DNA of 64,000 bases from Hymenopus coronatus (taxonomy: Eukaryota; Arthropoda; Insecta; Mantodea; Hymenopodidae): positions 14,625,001-14,689,000 of the forward strand of contig CM060880.1 of assembly GCA_030762935.1 (NCBI GenBank), written 5' to 3'. A program made the translations under genes and the position numbers. Below the pieces are notes generated by a model. It did not search any database and was not told where the DNA came from. It saw nothing but the letters and a program-made list of their open reading frames with translations. Each line of letters begins with the position of its first letter. Position 1 is the stretch's first letter. This document shows, piece after piece, positions 44,298 to 56,054 of this stretch.

Positions 44298-45011
44298 AAA
44301 AATCTGATGTGTACCATTCACATGACTCTCTCCATATCCCTGCAACAAATAATTATTAAAAAGCTTATACTTCTATTTACTTTATGCTAATCAGAAAACA
44401 TTAGCTGAAATAGTCTTATTACTCGCTTCCTTGTAAGTAGAAGGGAAATAAGGGACAACCGTAGGTTAAAGTGATAGTCAAAAGCTGGTTGCTATGTCAA
44501 TGAAGTTCCTTTGTTTATATGGAGAGGAGTTGACAAGTTCCTGTATGAGAAAAGTATACGTTTTTCATAGCAGAAACCAAAAATAAGGAATGTCACAAAA
44601 ACGACGAACTCCACGAAAAAAATGTATATAACATAAATTGTGTGTTTTAATGTGCTCTACATTTTTTGTGTGGTAAGTGTTTGTCCATCTCTTACGGTTT
44701 AGCAGTTATTCAAAATTTAGTAAAATTCATCCAGAATATACTCTTCAGAGGCTATTCCCAGGAAATTCAAGATAGACATCTCATTTGTCAGGTAAATATG
44801 TTTAATATCCGAAATTTTAATCAAAATCGTTAGAGCCATTTTCGAGAAAATCAAAATTTTCGAAAAAAGTTCCATGTAAAGGGTAGTTGGGGGTGGGGGG
44901 ATTTTTCTCAAAATCTTCGTGTCGCATCCCTGGAAGATACTAAACTTAAATACCAAGTTTGGTATTTTACCGACTTTTCGTTTTTGAGTTATCGTGTTCA
45001 CAGACACACAC

Positions 45012-45052
<41 letters not shown>

Positions 45053-45194
45053 CCTTTTTGTGAAAATACTTTTTTTGGATATTGGGGGCCCTAAAACATA
45101 TATTTCGGGTGAAATCTCGGTATCGAATTTTTGGGTGGAGTGCAATACTTTCTCTATACACTATGTACATAGCGCCTATGCAGAAAGTAAAAAA
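44298..45194 (+). mobile_element. HLE, full length, subgroup C
   Basis: AAAAATCTGATGTGTACC to GCAGAAAGTAAAAA. (CA)n of about 40 bases at 45005-45049. Shares AACGACGAACTCC and TTTTTCATAGCAGAAACC with the other subgroup C copies. Confidence 0.93.
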
Positions 45195-45235
45195 GATTAA
45201 ATACTGTTCCTTGTTAGTTCAAAAATATAATAAAT

Positions 45236-45561
45236 ATTTTAATCAAAATCGTCAGAGCCATTTTTGAGAAAACCAACATTTTCGAAATGTTTTTTCTATA
45301 TAAAGGATAGTTTGGGGGTGGGGAATCTTCTTGAAAATCTTTGTGTCGCATCCTTGGAAGATACTGATCTTAAATATCAAGTTTGGTGTTTTAACGGGTT
45401 TTTAATTTTAGAGTTATACCACCCAAAGACAGACACATACATGCGCGAGGGTACAGTTTTCTAAAAATGCTTTTCTTTTTGTTTTTTCGGAATCAGTGGG
45501 TCCCAAAACATATATTTCCGGTATAATCTCGGTAACGAATTTTTAGGTGCAATACAATAGT
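45236..45561 (+). mobile_element. HLE fragment, 3' third without hairpin
   Basis: TTTTAATCAAAATCGTCAGAG to GGTGCAATACAATAG; hairpin lost. Confidence 0.8.
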
Positions 45562-46100
45562 TTTATTAGATTATGGTAATTAAAGTAATGAGAAGGTTCT
45601 GTAAAATTAAGCCTTTAAGGAACAAAAACATTAATATTGCGATGCGGAAGTAACCCAGTTTTTGTTTGAGACGCCCCTTTTTGGTGCGTGGTGTTATCTG
45701 AGACACTTCCAGCCCCACAAGTGGTATCCATTACCTACCCTTTCAACACAATCGTCATGTTATCTAGGAGTCGAGCTTCATCTTTGGCTCAAGGTCGGTT
45801 TACTGTCTGCGGTCCACGACAACCAGATTCTTCAACAACATATCAATTAAATTCTCGATTATAATACCTATAATTAAATAGAATTCATATCATCAGTGAG
45901 GGTGCGGGTGGTATTCAAGTGCTACATTCATATTTCAATATCTATCCACTCTCCTAAAAATATTGTTACATTTGCTTATTATTTCTTACCTACAGGAAGT
46001 ACTGCATTCCAGTAAAAAATTCGATACCGATATGTCATGGTTTCAGTATTACAACAAATTGGTTTGACGATTACGATAAAGATATAAAGTAAAATAAAAC
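45562..46100. other. unassigned spacer with HLE scraps
   Basis: A short minus HLE scrap at about 45995-46040 (AGTACTGCATTCCAG, AAAAATTCGATACCG). The rest is unrecognised. Confidence 0.45.
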
Positions 46101-46873
46101 AAAAAAATCTGATGTGTTCCATTCATATGACTTTCTCTAAATCTCTGTAACAAATTGTTGTTAATAAGCTTATTCTTCTATTTATTTCATGCTAATCGAA
46201 AAAAAATTAACAGAAATAGTCTTTTATTTCTTGCTTCTTTATTAGTAGAAGCGAAATAAGGGAGTACCATATGTTAAACTGATAGTCAAAAGATGGTTGC
46301 TATGTGACTGATGTTCCTTTGTTTATATGCACAAGAGTTGACAAATTCCTGTATGAGAAAAGTATGTTTTTCAAAGCTGAAACCAAAAACAAGGAATATC
46401 TCAAAAAAGAACTCCACGAAAAATATGTATATAACATAAATTGTGTTTTAATGTGCTCTACGTTTTCTGTGTGGTAAGTTTTTGTACATCTCTTACAGTG
46501 TAGCAGTTATGCAAAATTCCGTAAAATTCATCCAGAATAAAGTGGTCTTCAGATGCTATTCCCAGAAAATTCAAGATATACATTTTATTTCTCAGGTAAA
46601 TGTCTTCGTTAGAACCATTTTTAAGAAAATCAAAATTTTCAAATGTTTTTCTATTTAAAGGGTAGTTGGAGGTGGGGGATTTTCTTGAAAATCTTCGTGT
46701 CGCATCCTTGGAAGATACCAAACTTAAATACCAAGCTGAAAATGCTTTTTTTTTTGGATACAGGAGACCCTAAAACATATATTTCCGGTGAAATCTCGGT
46801 ATCGAATTTTTTGGTGGAGTGCCAATACCTTCTCTATACACTATGTACATAGCACGTATAGAGAAAGTAAAAA
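46101..46873 (+). mobile_element. HLE with microsatellite region deleted
   Basis: AAAAAAATCTGATGTGTTCC to ATAGAGAAAGTAAAAA. ATACCAAGC joins directly to TGAAAATGC, removing the CA tract. Confidence 0.92.
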
Positions 46874-47274
46874 GGCAAATTCACGCTCCCTGTCTGTTAA
46901 TTCACTAAAAAATAAAGAGGGGGTGGACAAAATCGTATTCACATATGTATGGGCATTAACTGTTGACTCGAAAAATTTGGGTCTATAACGCTTTCTCTAC
47001 TAATGGCGCACCATACACCAATTTTTTCGTCATGAAGGGGTATTTCATGAACATTATTAGGTTTTACCAGAGCTCACACATATCTATGAAGGAGGAAGCA
47101 AGCCTCGTCCGTCAAAAATATTAAATTTGGGTCATTTTCGTCATATACACTATTGAGAGTCCACACACAAAATATGTTATCACAAGAATCATAAATAAAT
47201 ACACGCTATGCATAGAAACCAAATGCTGAGTCATAATACACTTTGTGACTAAGTACAGGATAAAATAATAAAAC
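46874..47274. other. unassigned spacer
   Basis: Flank of the minisatellite; no family recognised. Confidence 0.45.
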
Positions 47275-48270
47275 ATGATCCACAACAATAAAACAACGAC
47301 ATATTGCTGCACCAACATGACCCACAACAATAAAACCACGACATATTGCTGCACCAACATAACCCACAACAATAAGACCACGACATATTGCTGCACCAAC
47401 ATGACCCACAACAATAAAACAACGACATATTGGTGCACTAACATGACCCACAACAATAAAACAACGACATATTGGTGCACTAACATGACCCACAACAATA
47501 AAACCACGACGTACTGGTGAACCAACATGACCCACAACAATAAAACCACGACATATTGGTGCACCAACATGACCCACAACAATAAAACAACGACATATTG
47601 GTGAGGCAACATGACCCACAACAATAAAACCATGACGTATTGGTGAACCAACATGACCCACAACAATAAAACAACGACATATTGGTGCACCAACATGACC
47701 CACAACAATAAAACAACGACATATTGGTGCACCAACATGACCCACAACAATAAAACCACGACATATTGGTGAGGCAACATGACCCGCAACAATAAAACCA
47801 CGACATATTGCTGCACCAACATGACCCACAACAATAAAACCACGACATATTGGTGAGGCAACATGACCCACAACAATAAAACAACGACATATTGGTGAAC
47901 CAACAAGACCCACAACAATAAAACCACGACATATTGGTGCACCAACATGACCCACAACAATAAAACAACGACATATTGGTGCACCAACATGACCCACAAC
48001 AATAAAACCACGACATATTGGTGAGGCAACATGACCCGCAACAATAAAACCACGACATATTGCTGCACCAACATGACCCACAACAATAAAACCACGACAT
48101 ATTGCTGCACCAACATGACCCACAACAATAAAACCACGACATATTGGTGCACCAACATGGCCCACAACAATAAAACCACGACATATTGGTGAACCAACAT
48201 GACCCACAACAATAAAACCACGACATATTGCTGCACCAACATGGCCCACAACAATAAAACCACGGCACAA
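47275..48270. repeat. 42-bp minisatellite, 23 full units plus a partial
   Basis: Unit ATGACCCACAACAATAAAAC / CACGACATATTGGTGCACCAAC. Variation is confined to a few places: C or A in AAACCACG/AAACAACG, and the last ten bases, which come as GGTGCACCAA, GGTGAACCAA, GGTGAGGCAA or GCTGCACCAA. Because 42 is a multiple of three and the unit lacks stops, three minus frames (up to 380 codons) and one plus frame stay open; the 14-residue period, the absence of any start context and the simultaneous openness of overlapping frames say this is a tandem repeat, not a protein gene. The last unit (48244-48270) is partial. Confidence 0.95.
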
Positions 48271-48779
48271 CAAAGGATTAAAGGTTTAATTAGCCGATCA
48301 AAGGTAAGGGGAAGCGGAAGGTTAGATATCCGCGGGGCAAGCTTACAAGTTATATGTGAACTTGATCATAAAGACACCTTAGTTTTCTACCCATGTTGCT
48401 GAAAGCTAATTATTTGTTATCAGTAAACAAACATTGCAATAAATCTTGAAGAAACAGCGATGGCATTACGCAATTACTGGATTTCTTGCCGCGGTTGTGT
48501 CAGGCCGGTCCGAGCTAGCGAGCTATTAATCTTTCTAAATTCGGGGCTCAGCGCGCGGGGCCGCATGACGGATAGGCCATATGGGATCAGGAGTGTTATT
48601 GGAATTCCAGCTATGTGCGACCAGACCGTGATAAATTTAGTTACAGATATTATCGTAAACCCCTCCGCGTTTTATCTTGTGGTCCGCCACTCTTTTCATT
48701 CCTTTCTGCCAATTTCACTCCAAGCTTTTTATCCCCAACCTCGTGAAAATACCCTTTACACAGGGCGTTAATGTACATA
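48271..48779. other. unassigned spacer
   Basis: No recognised family or gene. Confidence 0.45.
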
Positions 48780-48869
48780 GAAAATCTGATGTGTTTCATT
48801 CACATAACTTTCTCTACATATCTATAACAAATTATTGTTAAAAATCCACTTCATTGTAATCGACATAAA

Positions 48870-49534
48870 CATTTAAGTTATACAGAACTGACACATTTCT
48901 TTCCTTAATTATTCCGTTGGAAATTCATTCAATGACCCAATTTTAGCACTAAATTAAGTAGAATGTTCTGGAGTTTCGATTCCTTGTCACTAGATGCGCA
49001 GATGTTTAACCAGACTGTGAACACTGCAGAGTACCGACTGATTTTAATGGAGTTTGTTGAGCAACTGGACGATGTAGAACTGAGCCAAGGATATTTTCAG
49101 CAAGATGGCGCTACATTGCATACATCAAATGAATCCATGAACCTAATTGCAAGTTCCTTTGACGACCGGATAATTTCCAGGAACCTGTGGCCACCGAGAT
49201 CTCCGGATTTGACATCGCCGAACTTCTTTCTATGGGGTTACTTAAAAGACAGGGTTTACGCCACACGTCCCCAGACATTGGACGATCTGAAGCACAACAC
49301 CACAAAGGAGATTCAAGCTATTGACAACAGAGTCCTCCAACGAGTGGCCAGTAACATGGAACGACGTGTTGAGTTGTGCCTTATGCAGGATGGAGGACAT
49401 TTGCAACATTTGCTATAGAGGTAAATAATATCACAAAATTCCTCTACAATTTAGGTATAATAAGTGGTCGCTAGCACAATTCGTTTTGAAACAATTAAAG
49501 AAAGAAAAGTGTCAGCTCTATATAAATCACCCTG
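48870..49534 (+). mobile_element. IS630/Tc1-type transposon, 5' part deleted
   Basis: The right end TCACCCTG next to TA and the inner arm GTGTCAGCTCTATATAAATC are matched at the left by ATACAGAACTGACAC and TTTCTTTCCTTAATTATTCC, so both terminal repeats are represented; the outermost left bases are gone. The terminal CAGGGT is shared with the element at 1926-2803. Confidence 0.75.
48963..49418 (+). pseudogene. IS630/mariner-like transposase, C-terminal half
   Basis: About 150 residues of the catalytic domain: AEYRLILMEFVEQLDD, YFQQDGATLHTS with the second Asp, then WPPRSPDLTSPNFFLWGYLK and the usual tail DRVYATRPQTLDDLK. The first Asp and the DNA-binding domain are missing. In the SPDLTSPNFF motif the position that is D or E in active relatives appears to be N, which would kill catalysis on its own. 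The frame is otherwise open, so the loss of the 5' part may be recent or the frame fortuitously intact. The start at 48963 is only the first ATG after the deletion point. Confidence 0.82.
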
Positions 49535-50259
49535 TAGAAGGAAAATAATGGAATACACTAGGCTAAAACGATAGTCAAATGTTTTAAAAGCTGGTTGTCA
49601 TGTGGTTGAAATCCGTTTCTATGCAGGGCCAGGAGTTTACAACTTTCCATGTGAGAAGTATTTTACATCTGAAACAAATAATAAGGAATATCTCAGAAAT
49701 GGCCAATTCAACGGAAAAGAACGTATATGACATAAATGTTGTGTTTAACGTGATGTGCATCTTTGTGAAGTTTTTGTCTATCTCTTACGGTTTGCCAGTT
49801 ACGCAAAATTCGCTCAGAATAAAGAGGTCTTTAGAGGCTATTCCCAAAAAATCCAAGATATACATTTTATTTACGATATAAATATCTTTGATACACGGTA
49901 TTTTAATCATAATCGTAAGAGGCATTTTTCAGAAAATCAAAATTTTCGAAATTTTGTCTATGTAAAGGGATGTTTGGGGTGTCGCATCCCTGGAAGATAC
50001 TATACTTAAATACCAAGTTTAGTATTTTACCGACTTTACGTTTTTGAGTTTTTATGTTTACAGACACACGGACTTTTTCCTGAAAATATTTTTTTTTCTT
50101 TTTTTTTGGGGGGGGGGATACAGGGGAACCTAAAACAAGTATTTCCAGTGAAATATCGGTGTCGAATTTTTGGGGAGTGCAATACATTCTCTATACGCTA
50201 TGAACACTACGGGGAGAGAAACTAGAAAAACAACTGAATGACGAATTAAATATAATTTA

Positions 50260-50575
50260 AAAGTCTGATACGTTCACATATGTGTCTCTACTGAAAATCT
50301 TTTCTTACTTTCTCTAACACGCGTGTACAATGTACATAGTAGGTAGAAAGTACTGTATTCCACCAAAAATTTGATACCGAGATTTCACCGGATAACATAT
50401 GTCTTGACGACTCCTGAACAAAAAAGGGAAAAATTTTTAAAACCAAACTTAGTATTCAAGTTCAGTATCTTCCAAGGATGCGACAAGAGGATTTTCAAGA
50501 AAATTCCCCCATCCCCAAATACCTTGATTTTCTCAAAAGATGGATCTAACGATGTTGACTAAAATACTTAATCAA
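50260..50575. mobile_element. HLE scraps, type B-like
   Basis: A plus 5' end remnant (AAGTCTGATACGTTCACAT) then a minus copy from TTACTTTCTCTAACACGC with palindrome TGTACA-A-TGTACA to GATGTTGACTAAAATAC. Confidence 0.65.
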
Positions 50576-50690
50576 AATTATTATAGCCTTTTTTGAGATA
50601 AACAACATTCACGTAAAGCGTGCTTTGTGGTAGGGGTATTTTCTTGAAAATATTCGTGTCGCATCCTTAAAACAAACTAAATGTATGTTT
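50576..50690 (+). mobile_element. HLE fragment, interior
   Basis: AATTATTATAGCCTTTTTTG to GTGTCGCATCCTTAAAAC. Confidence 0.6.
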
Positions 50691-50754
50691 ATATGTGCTA
50701 GAGAAAGCGATAACGAGATAGTTTTTGCATAGCAATACTTAATCTCTCTCTCTC

Positions 50755-51058
50755 TCGTTTATTTACGGTTTACTAGTACCTAATGCAAAAGGCATTTCAG
50801 AGGCTATTCCCTGAAAAAATCCATGATATATATAATTTGTCAAGAAAATGCCTTAAACATAAGGCATTATAATCAGAACCGTTAAAACTATTTTTCAAAA
50901 AATCAATTTTTACTTTCTCTACACGCACTATATACATAGTGTATAGAGAAGGTATTGCACTCCACCAAAAAATTCGATACCGAGATTTCACCGGATAAAT
51001 ATATGTTTTAGGGCCCCTTATATAAAAAAAAAATTCACAAAAATGTCCGTGTGTATGT

Positions 51059-51118
<60 letters not shown>

Positions 51119-51760
51119 GTGAACACGATAACTCACAAACGAAAAGTCGGTAAAATACCAAACTTGGTATTTAAGTTTAGTATCTTCCCGGGATGCGACA
51201 CGAACATTTTGGGAGAAAATATCGTATATTAAAGATATTTTAAAGACTACTTTATTCTGGGTCAATTTTACGGAATTTTGCATAACTGCTAAACCGTAAG
51301 AGATGGACAAAAACTTACCACACAACAAATGTAAAGCACTTAAAAACACACAATTTATGCCATATACACTTTTTTCGTGGAGTTGATTGTTTTTGAGATA
51401 TTCCTTGTTTTTGATTTCAGCTATAAAAACCATACTTTTATTATACAGAACTTTGTGAACTCCTGCCCATACAAACAAAGGAACATCAGTCACATAGCAA
51501 CCAGCTTTTGACTATCACTTTAACCTATGCTACTCCCTTATTTCGATTCTACTTACAATGTTGCAAGTAATAAGACTATTCCTGCTAATTTTTTCTCGAT
51601 TAGCAGGAAGTAAATAGAAGCATAAGTTTTTTAACAATAATTTATTGCAGAGTTGTAGAGAAAGTCATGTGAATGGAACACATCAGATTTTTTCTAAAAA
51701 GTTTCCATTAAAAATCTTCGTGTGCCATCCTTGGAAGATACTAATCATAAACATCAAGTT
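50755..51760 (+). mobile_element. HLE interior, split by a nested HLE
   Basis: Left part TTTATTTACGGTTTACTAG to TTTTTCAAAAAATCAA (50906); right part from 51693, TCTAAAAAGTTTCCATT, AAAATCTTCGTGTGCCATCC, GGAAGATACTAATC. Together they form one continuous HLE interior. Confidence 0.75.
50907..51692 (-). mobile_element. HLE, nested, with internal deletion
   Basis: TTTTTACTTTCTCTACACGC to GAACACATCAGATTTTTT. GT tract of about 50 bases at 51065-51115. The C-tract and following block are deleted (GGGAGAAAATATCG). Confidence 0.92.
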
Positions 51761-52070
51761 AAAGAATCGCTTAACTTATAGCACTTTAAAAACAAACTCT
51801 TCAAATACCTACTTGAGCAATACTGTAATGCCTAACAATTTGACAACAGAAATTCCCTATGGTGTTTTTTGAAATATTGCATTAAGTTTAATCACACACC
51901 CACACAAATTACGTAAAAATTGTAAATATATACATATATAACATTTATACTTATATGTGTTTATTTTATTCTTTGTATTTTGCTTACCGCCTCACTAAAG
52001 GGAGTCCCTACCTAGAGCAACATTTCTTATTGGGACAATCTATGTAAATAAATAAGCTTAGTATTTGACG
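51761..52070 (+). mobile_element. non-LTR retrotransposon 3' end fragment
   Basis: A short frame with HFKNKLFKYLLEQYCNA resembles the very C-terminal end of jockey-type ORF2 proteins. It is followed by an AT-rich 3' UTR-like stretch and ends GGGACAATCTATGTAAATAAATAAG, a tail style usual for such elements. No reverse transcriptase core is present, so this is a 5'-truncated insertion. Identification is tentative. Confidence 0.45.
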
Positions 52071-52075
52071 GACAT

Positions 52076-52203
52076 GTCCTTTTTAGTTTCGTTGTCTTTT
52101 TCCCTATATTTAAGGTCTTCAAAACGTGTATTTTTGGTATAGAATGTTTTGGTGGAATTTAGCACTTCCCCTACTTATTATACATAGGTAGTAGAGACAG
52201 AAA
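52076..52203 (+). mobile_element. HLE fragment, 3' end, old
   Basis: TTTGACGGACATGTCC, TTTAAGGTCTTCAAAACGTG, then a worn hairpin ACTTATTATACATAGGTAG. Confidence 0.6.
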
Positions 52204-52772
52204 TAAGCCTTTGTAAGAAATGTTCGTTATGTCAATGTCAAATTCTGCAGTGGAATACAGAGTATTTTCTGCCTTGTGCAGTAAAAATTGTGTTAGCTGC
52301 CCATATAGTGTGCACATATTTCGGAAGTATCGCGTTGCAAATTTGCGGTTTAAAGAAACCGGATAAGACGCGAATATGATTAGCAAGGAAGTGCTGTTTA
52401 CCAAGTACGACGACAAACGAGTCGTTTAAAGACAGGAAGACAAGCGAGAATATGTTCCTTACTGTGGCCACATCCGGTTGCTCCCACCTACACTTCCGGC
52501 TCATCCTCACACCTGCCGCATATCCTGCCTGATCAACCGGCACGCGCCACCTTGGTTCCTGGGAAACCGCAAACACCCCCAGCTTCTAGAAAAATACTCA
52601 TTTTATACTCATATACTGAAATGTGTTCACTCACTGCTAAAAATCTATATCGAAATGAAGACCATTTCGATACAGATTTTCACGCCTGAGCGCTGCCCTA
52701 TTAATCGATATTCACTGCCTGCTAATCTGCATAAAATTACAGAAACATCTTATGCGTACAATAACCTAAGAG
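52204..52772. other. unassigned spacer
   Basis: A 121-codon plus frame (52478-52843) runs into the SINE and has no motif; not called. Confidence 0.45.
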
Positions 52773-53022
52773 AATATTTATTTATTTTATTGTTTCATTC
52801 ATATAGCCCACTTCAACATCTAAGGTCATATCGTTGTCTATAGATTCTTTAAGTTGGGTATAAATTAATAGTTTCATTTTCCTCAAACACACACACAAAC
52901 ACACATATTCACACTTCCAGACTCTGTTAACTTCTGGTTAAAGATTCCCCGCCCCGGCCGGAAATCGAACCCAAGACCTTTGAGTGAGAAGTCAGCCCGC
53001 TGACCACTCGACCACGGAGGTG
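52773..53022 (-). repeat. tRNA-derived SINE, full length
   Basis: Third copy of the family at 22216-23172. Minus strand: CCTCCGTGGTCGAGTGG head, B box GGGTTCGATTTCC, GGCCGGGGCGGGGAA, AGAGTCTGGAAGTGTG, AGAATCTATAGACAACG and an A-rich tail with AATAAA. It has an inserted GT-rich stretch (TGTGTGTTTGTGTG). Confidence 0.85.
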
Positions 53023-54003
53023 GTCAATATTTAATTATATAATCATAAGAATATATAATGTACCCGAATCTAAACTCGTAATATACGTAAACAAAGCAAA
53101 GCATGTCATGACATTGGCATCACAGAGACGAGCTAATCAATAACCAGGGCATGCGCGCTAGCTCTACTTCCAACCAAAATATTTATTTTTACAAGAATAG
53201 TTATATTTACATGCCTTTATCAGTAGATGTGTATTGTCAGGTGCGTCATCAATGATGGTTTTAATTTCATTTGTGAAAATATTTTCGCTTTTTTCCCCCA
53301 CTGTACCCTACCGAGGTGTACAACTTCTTATATTGAGATATATCAATTCCATGTTTCACATTTAGAGTAGTTTTCTATACTGAATAATGTTCCATAAGGT
53401 TGGGGATTTCATTGTTTTCGATATTTCTTCTAAGTAAACTGAGGACATTTTCCAAGAATAAAGTTTCATTTTTTTGTTATTCTCCATGCCATGAAGTTAT
53501 CATATAACTTTTCGAAGATTTTTTTTTTTTTATTTCTGTGGAAGTAAATTTTTAACACTACTCGCCTCCTCTGCTATATCAGGAGGCGTGGAACTAAATT
53601 CCATACCACTATCACTAGGCCAAAATACCTCAGTCTCCATCTTGCAAATCAACTATCACCGTGAATCAAATTTCATTTGTTATCGACGCATGCGTACAAT
53701 AGGCATAGTGGTCGGCCGAGTTCATGTGTCGTATGAAGGCTATCTAAATATTAAATACTTATTGTATATCTACATGTGGTAGAAAAAAATGATTAGGATA
53801 CGAGTGAGAGGTCAAAACTTCACCAGTATTCTAATGACTACCATTATATGATCGTTGCATAAATAGCTATTTTCGTTCCTAGCAACTTAGAAATAAGAAA
53901 CAGTACGATAAACCAATAGTCAGATTTTTATAAAGCGAAACGATATGTAATGGATTTAAAATGTACATCCGAAAAAATAACAGCGACCTACGACTTGAAA
54001 ATA
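53023..54003. other. unassigned spacer
   Basis: Nearly 1 kb with no recognised element or gene; contains a T12 run near 53520. Confidence 0.45.
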
Positions 54004-54603
54004 TGTGCTCCATTTCATGACTTTCTCTGCATCTCTGTAACAAATTAATATTATCCACTTCATGCTAATCGAGATAAACACTAGCATAAACGGTCTTATT
54101 ACTTATTTCCTTAAAAGTAGAAGGTAAATAAGAGAATACACTAGGCTAAACCGACAGTCAAATGTTTTAAAATGTGGTTGCTAGGGGATTGAAATTCGTT
54201 TCTTAGTGTGGCCAGGAGTTGACATGTCCCGTGTGAGGAAAGTTACAACTGAAACCAATAACAAGGAAAATCTCGAAAATGATCAACTCCAGGAAAAAAA
54301 TGTATATAATATATATTGTGCGTTTTAAGGAGATCTACATTTTTTGTGTAGCAAGTTTTGCCAGTCTCTTACATTTTACCATTTATACAAAATTCCGTAA
54401 AATTCATCCAGAATAAAGTAAAGTAGTCTTCAGAAGCTATTCCCAGAAAATTCAAATATACCTTTTATTTGTAAGGTAAATATCTTTAATATACGATATT
54501 TCAATCAAAATGGTTAGAGTCATTTTTGAGAAAATCATGAAAATCTTCCTGTCGCATCCCTGGGAGGTATTAAACTTAAATACCCAGTTTAGTATTTAAC
54601 AGA
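54004..54603 (+). mobile_element. HLE, 5' two thirds, outer copy
   Basis: GTGCTCCATTTCATGACTTTC to CCCAGTTTAGTATTTAACAG. A minus HLE begins in the T-run that follows; a plus 3' fragment at 55468 is probably the rest of this copy. Confidence 0.85.
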
Positions 54604-55445
54604 TTTTTACTTTCTCTATATGCACTTTGTATATAATGTATACAGAATGTATTGCACTCCACCCAAAAATTCGATAGCGAGATTTCACCGGAAATACAAG
54701 TTTTAGGGTCCCCTGTATCCAAAAAAAGTATTTTCAGAAAAAGGTCCGTGTGTGTCCGTGTGTCTGTGAACACGATAACTCAAAAACGAAAAGTCGGTAA
54801 AATACCAAACTTGGTATTTAAGTTTAGTATTTTCCGGGGATGCGACACGAAGCTTTTGAGAAAAATCCCCCCACTCCAAACTACCCTTTACATGGAACTT
54901 TTTCGAAAATTTTGATTTTCTAAAAAATGCCTCAAACGATTTTGATTAAAATATCGTATATTAAAGATATTTACCTGATAAATAAAATGTATATTTTGAA
55001 TTTTCTGGGAATAGCCTCTGAAGACTACTTTATTCTGAGTGAATTTTACGGAATTTTGCATAAGTGCTAAACCGTAAGAGAGAGAGAAAAACTTACCACA
55101 CAAAAAAATAGAGCACATTAAAACACACAATTTATGTTGTATACATTTTTTTCGTGGAGTTGGTTGTTTTTTTAGATATTCCTTGTTTTTAGTTTAAGCT
55201 ATAAAAACTTTATTTTTCTCATACAGGAATTTGTGAACTCGTGTCCATACAAACAAAGGAACTTCAGTCACATAGTAACCAGCTTATGACTTTCACTTTA
55301 ACCTATGGTAGTCCCTTATATCGCTTCTACTTACAAGGAAGCAAGAAATAAGACTATTTCTGCTAACTTTTTCTTGATTAGCAGGAAGTAAATAGAAGCA
55401 TAAGCTTTTTAAAAATAATTTATTACAGAGATATAGAGAAAGTCA
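54604..55445 (-). mobile_element. HLE, nearly full length, nested
   Basis: TTTTTACTTTCTCTATATGC to ATATAGAGAAAGTCAT; the last 20 or so bases of the 5' terminus are replaced by a run of 24 T. Confidence 0.9.
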
Positions 55446-55545
55446 TTTTTTTTTTTTTTTTTTTTTTTACTCAGGAGGACCCAAATCATATATTTCCGGT
55501 GAAATCTCGGTATCGAATTTTTGGGTGCATTAGGGAAGTAAAAAT
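55446..55545 (+). mobile_element. T-run and HLE 3' fragment
   Basis: After the T24 run: ACTCAGGAGGACCCAAATC, TTTCCGGTGAAATCTCGG and a shortened end GGGAAGTAAAAATGG without the palindrome. Confidence 0.75.
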
Positions 55546-56054
55546 GGATGTGATAGATTTTGATATTAGATCCTTATATATTACGCACACACTTAATTTG
55601 GCCACCAGAATGTTTTAATTGGAGAAGAACGGAGGCAGTTTATTTTGAATAGCAAATATGTAATTAACCCTGAGAATAGAAATAGGAAACACATTTCTTG
55701 GAAGGGAATATAAACAGCGACGCCCAAATGAACATTGAAAACAACTGAAAGCCAGTGACTACTTGAAGTGAGTCAATGTGTCTGTGGTGGGTATCCTAGG
55801 AGACAGCGTGCGCCGCTGTGTGGTGTAAATATGGCGCACTTCCGGTCCCTTCCTTCACTTAAAGGGGAACACGACCAGAAAAAGCCAGTCAGTCGACTGT
55901 GGTCATAATTTATGGTTTAACGAAATAGCTCTCGTACACATCCCCTTCTTTACTCCCCTACCACTAGTTCTTGCTCATCATCTTAATCAGCAGCGTGCAC
56001 ACTTTAATTCAATAATTCAACAAGTACATATTATTGAGAAGTAGCCTATTTAAA
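55546..56054. other. unassigned spacer
   Basis: No recognised family or gene. Confidence 0.45.

Larger units (their letters stand above)
48780..50229 (+). mobile_element. HLE, full length, split by an IS630-type element
   Basis: AAAATCTGATGTGTTTCATT to 48869, then resumes at 49535 with TAGAAGGAAAATAATGG and runs to a worn 3' end, GGGGAGAGAAACTAGAAAAAC. About 40 bases of the host (the GCAGAAATTG..CTTGTAAG block) are missing at the insertion point. Confidence 0.85.

Noticed and set aside
47121..48263. A 380-codon minus frame with a 14-residue repeat (VMLVHQYVVVLLLW)
   Set aside because: It is the translation of the 42-bp minisatellite. Two other minus frames are open over the same bases, which a real gene would not need, and no known domain or signal supports it.
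47275..48270. Possible CRISPR-like array
   Set aside because: The units are directly adjacent and nearly identical over all 42 bases; there are no unique spacers. The context is eukaryotic.
51035..51493. His/Thr-rich or Cys/Val-rich short proteins (also at 15133, 32285, 44717, 57404, 58264, 62964, 63085)
   Set aside because: They are translations of the HLE microsatellite and flanks, occur in whichever frame is open, and break at the same conserved stops in most copies.
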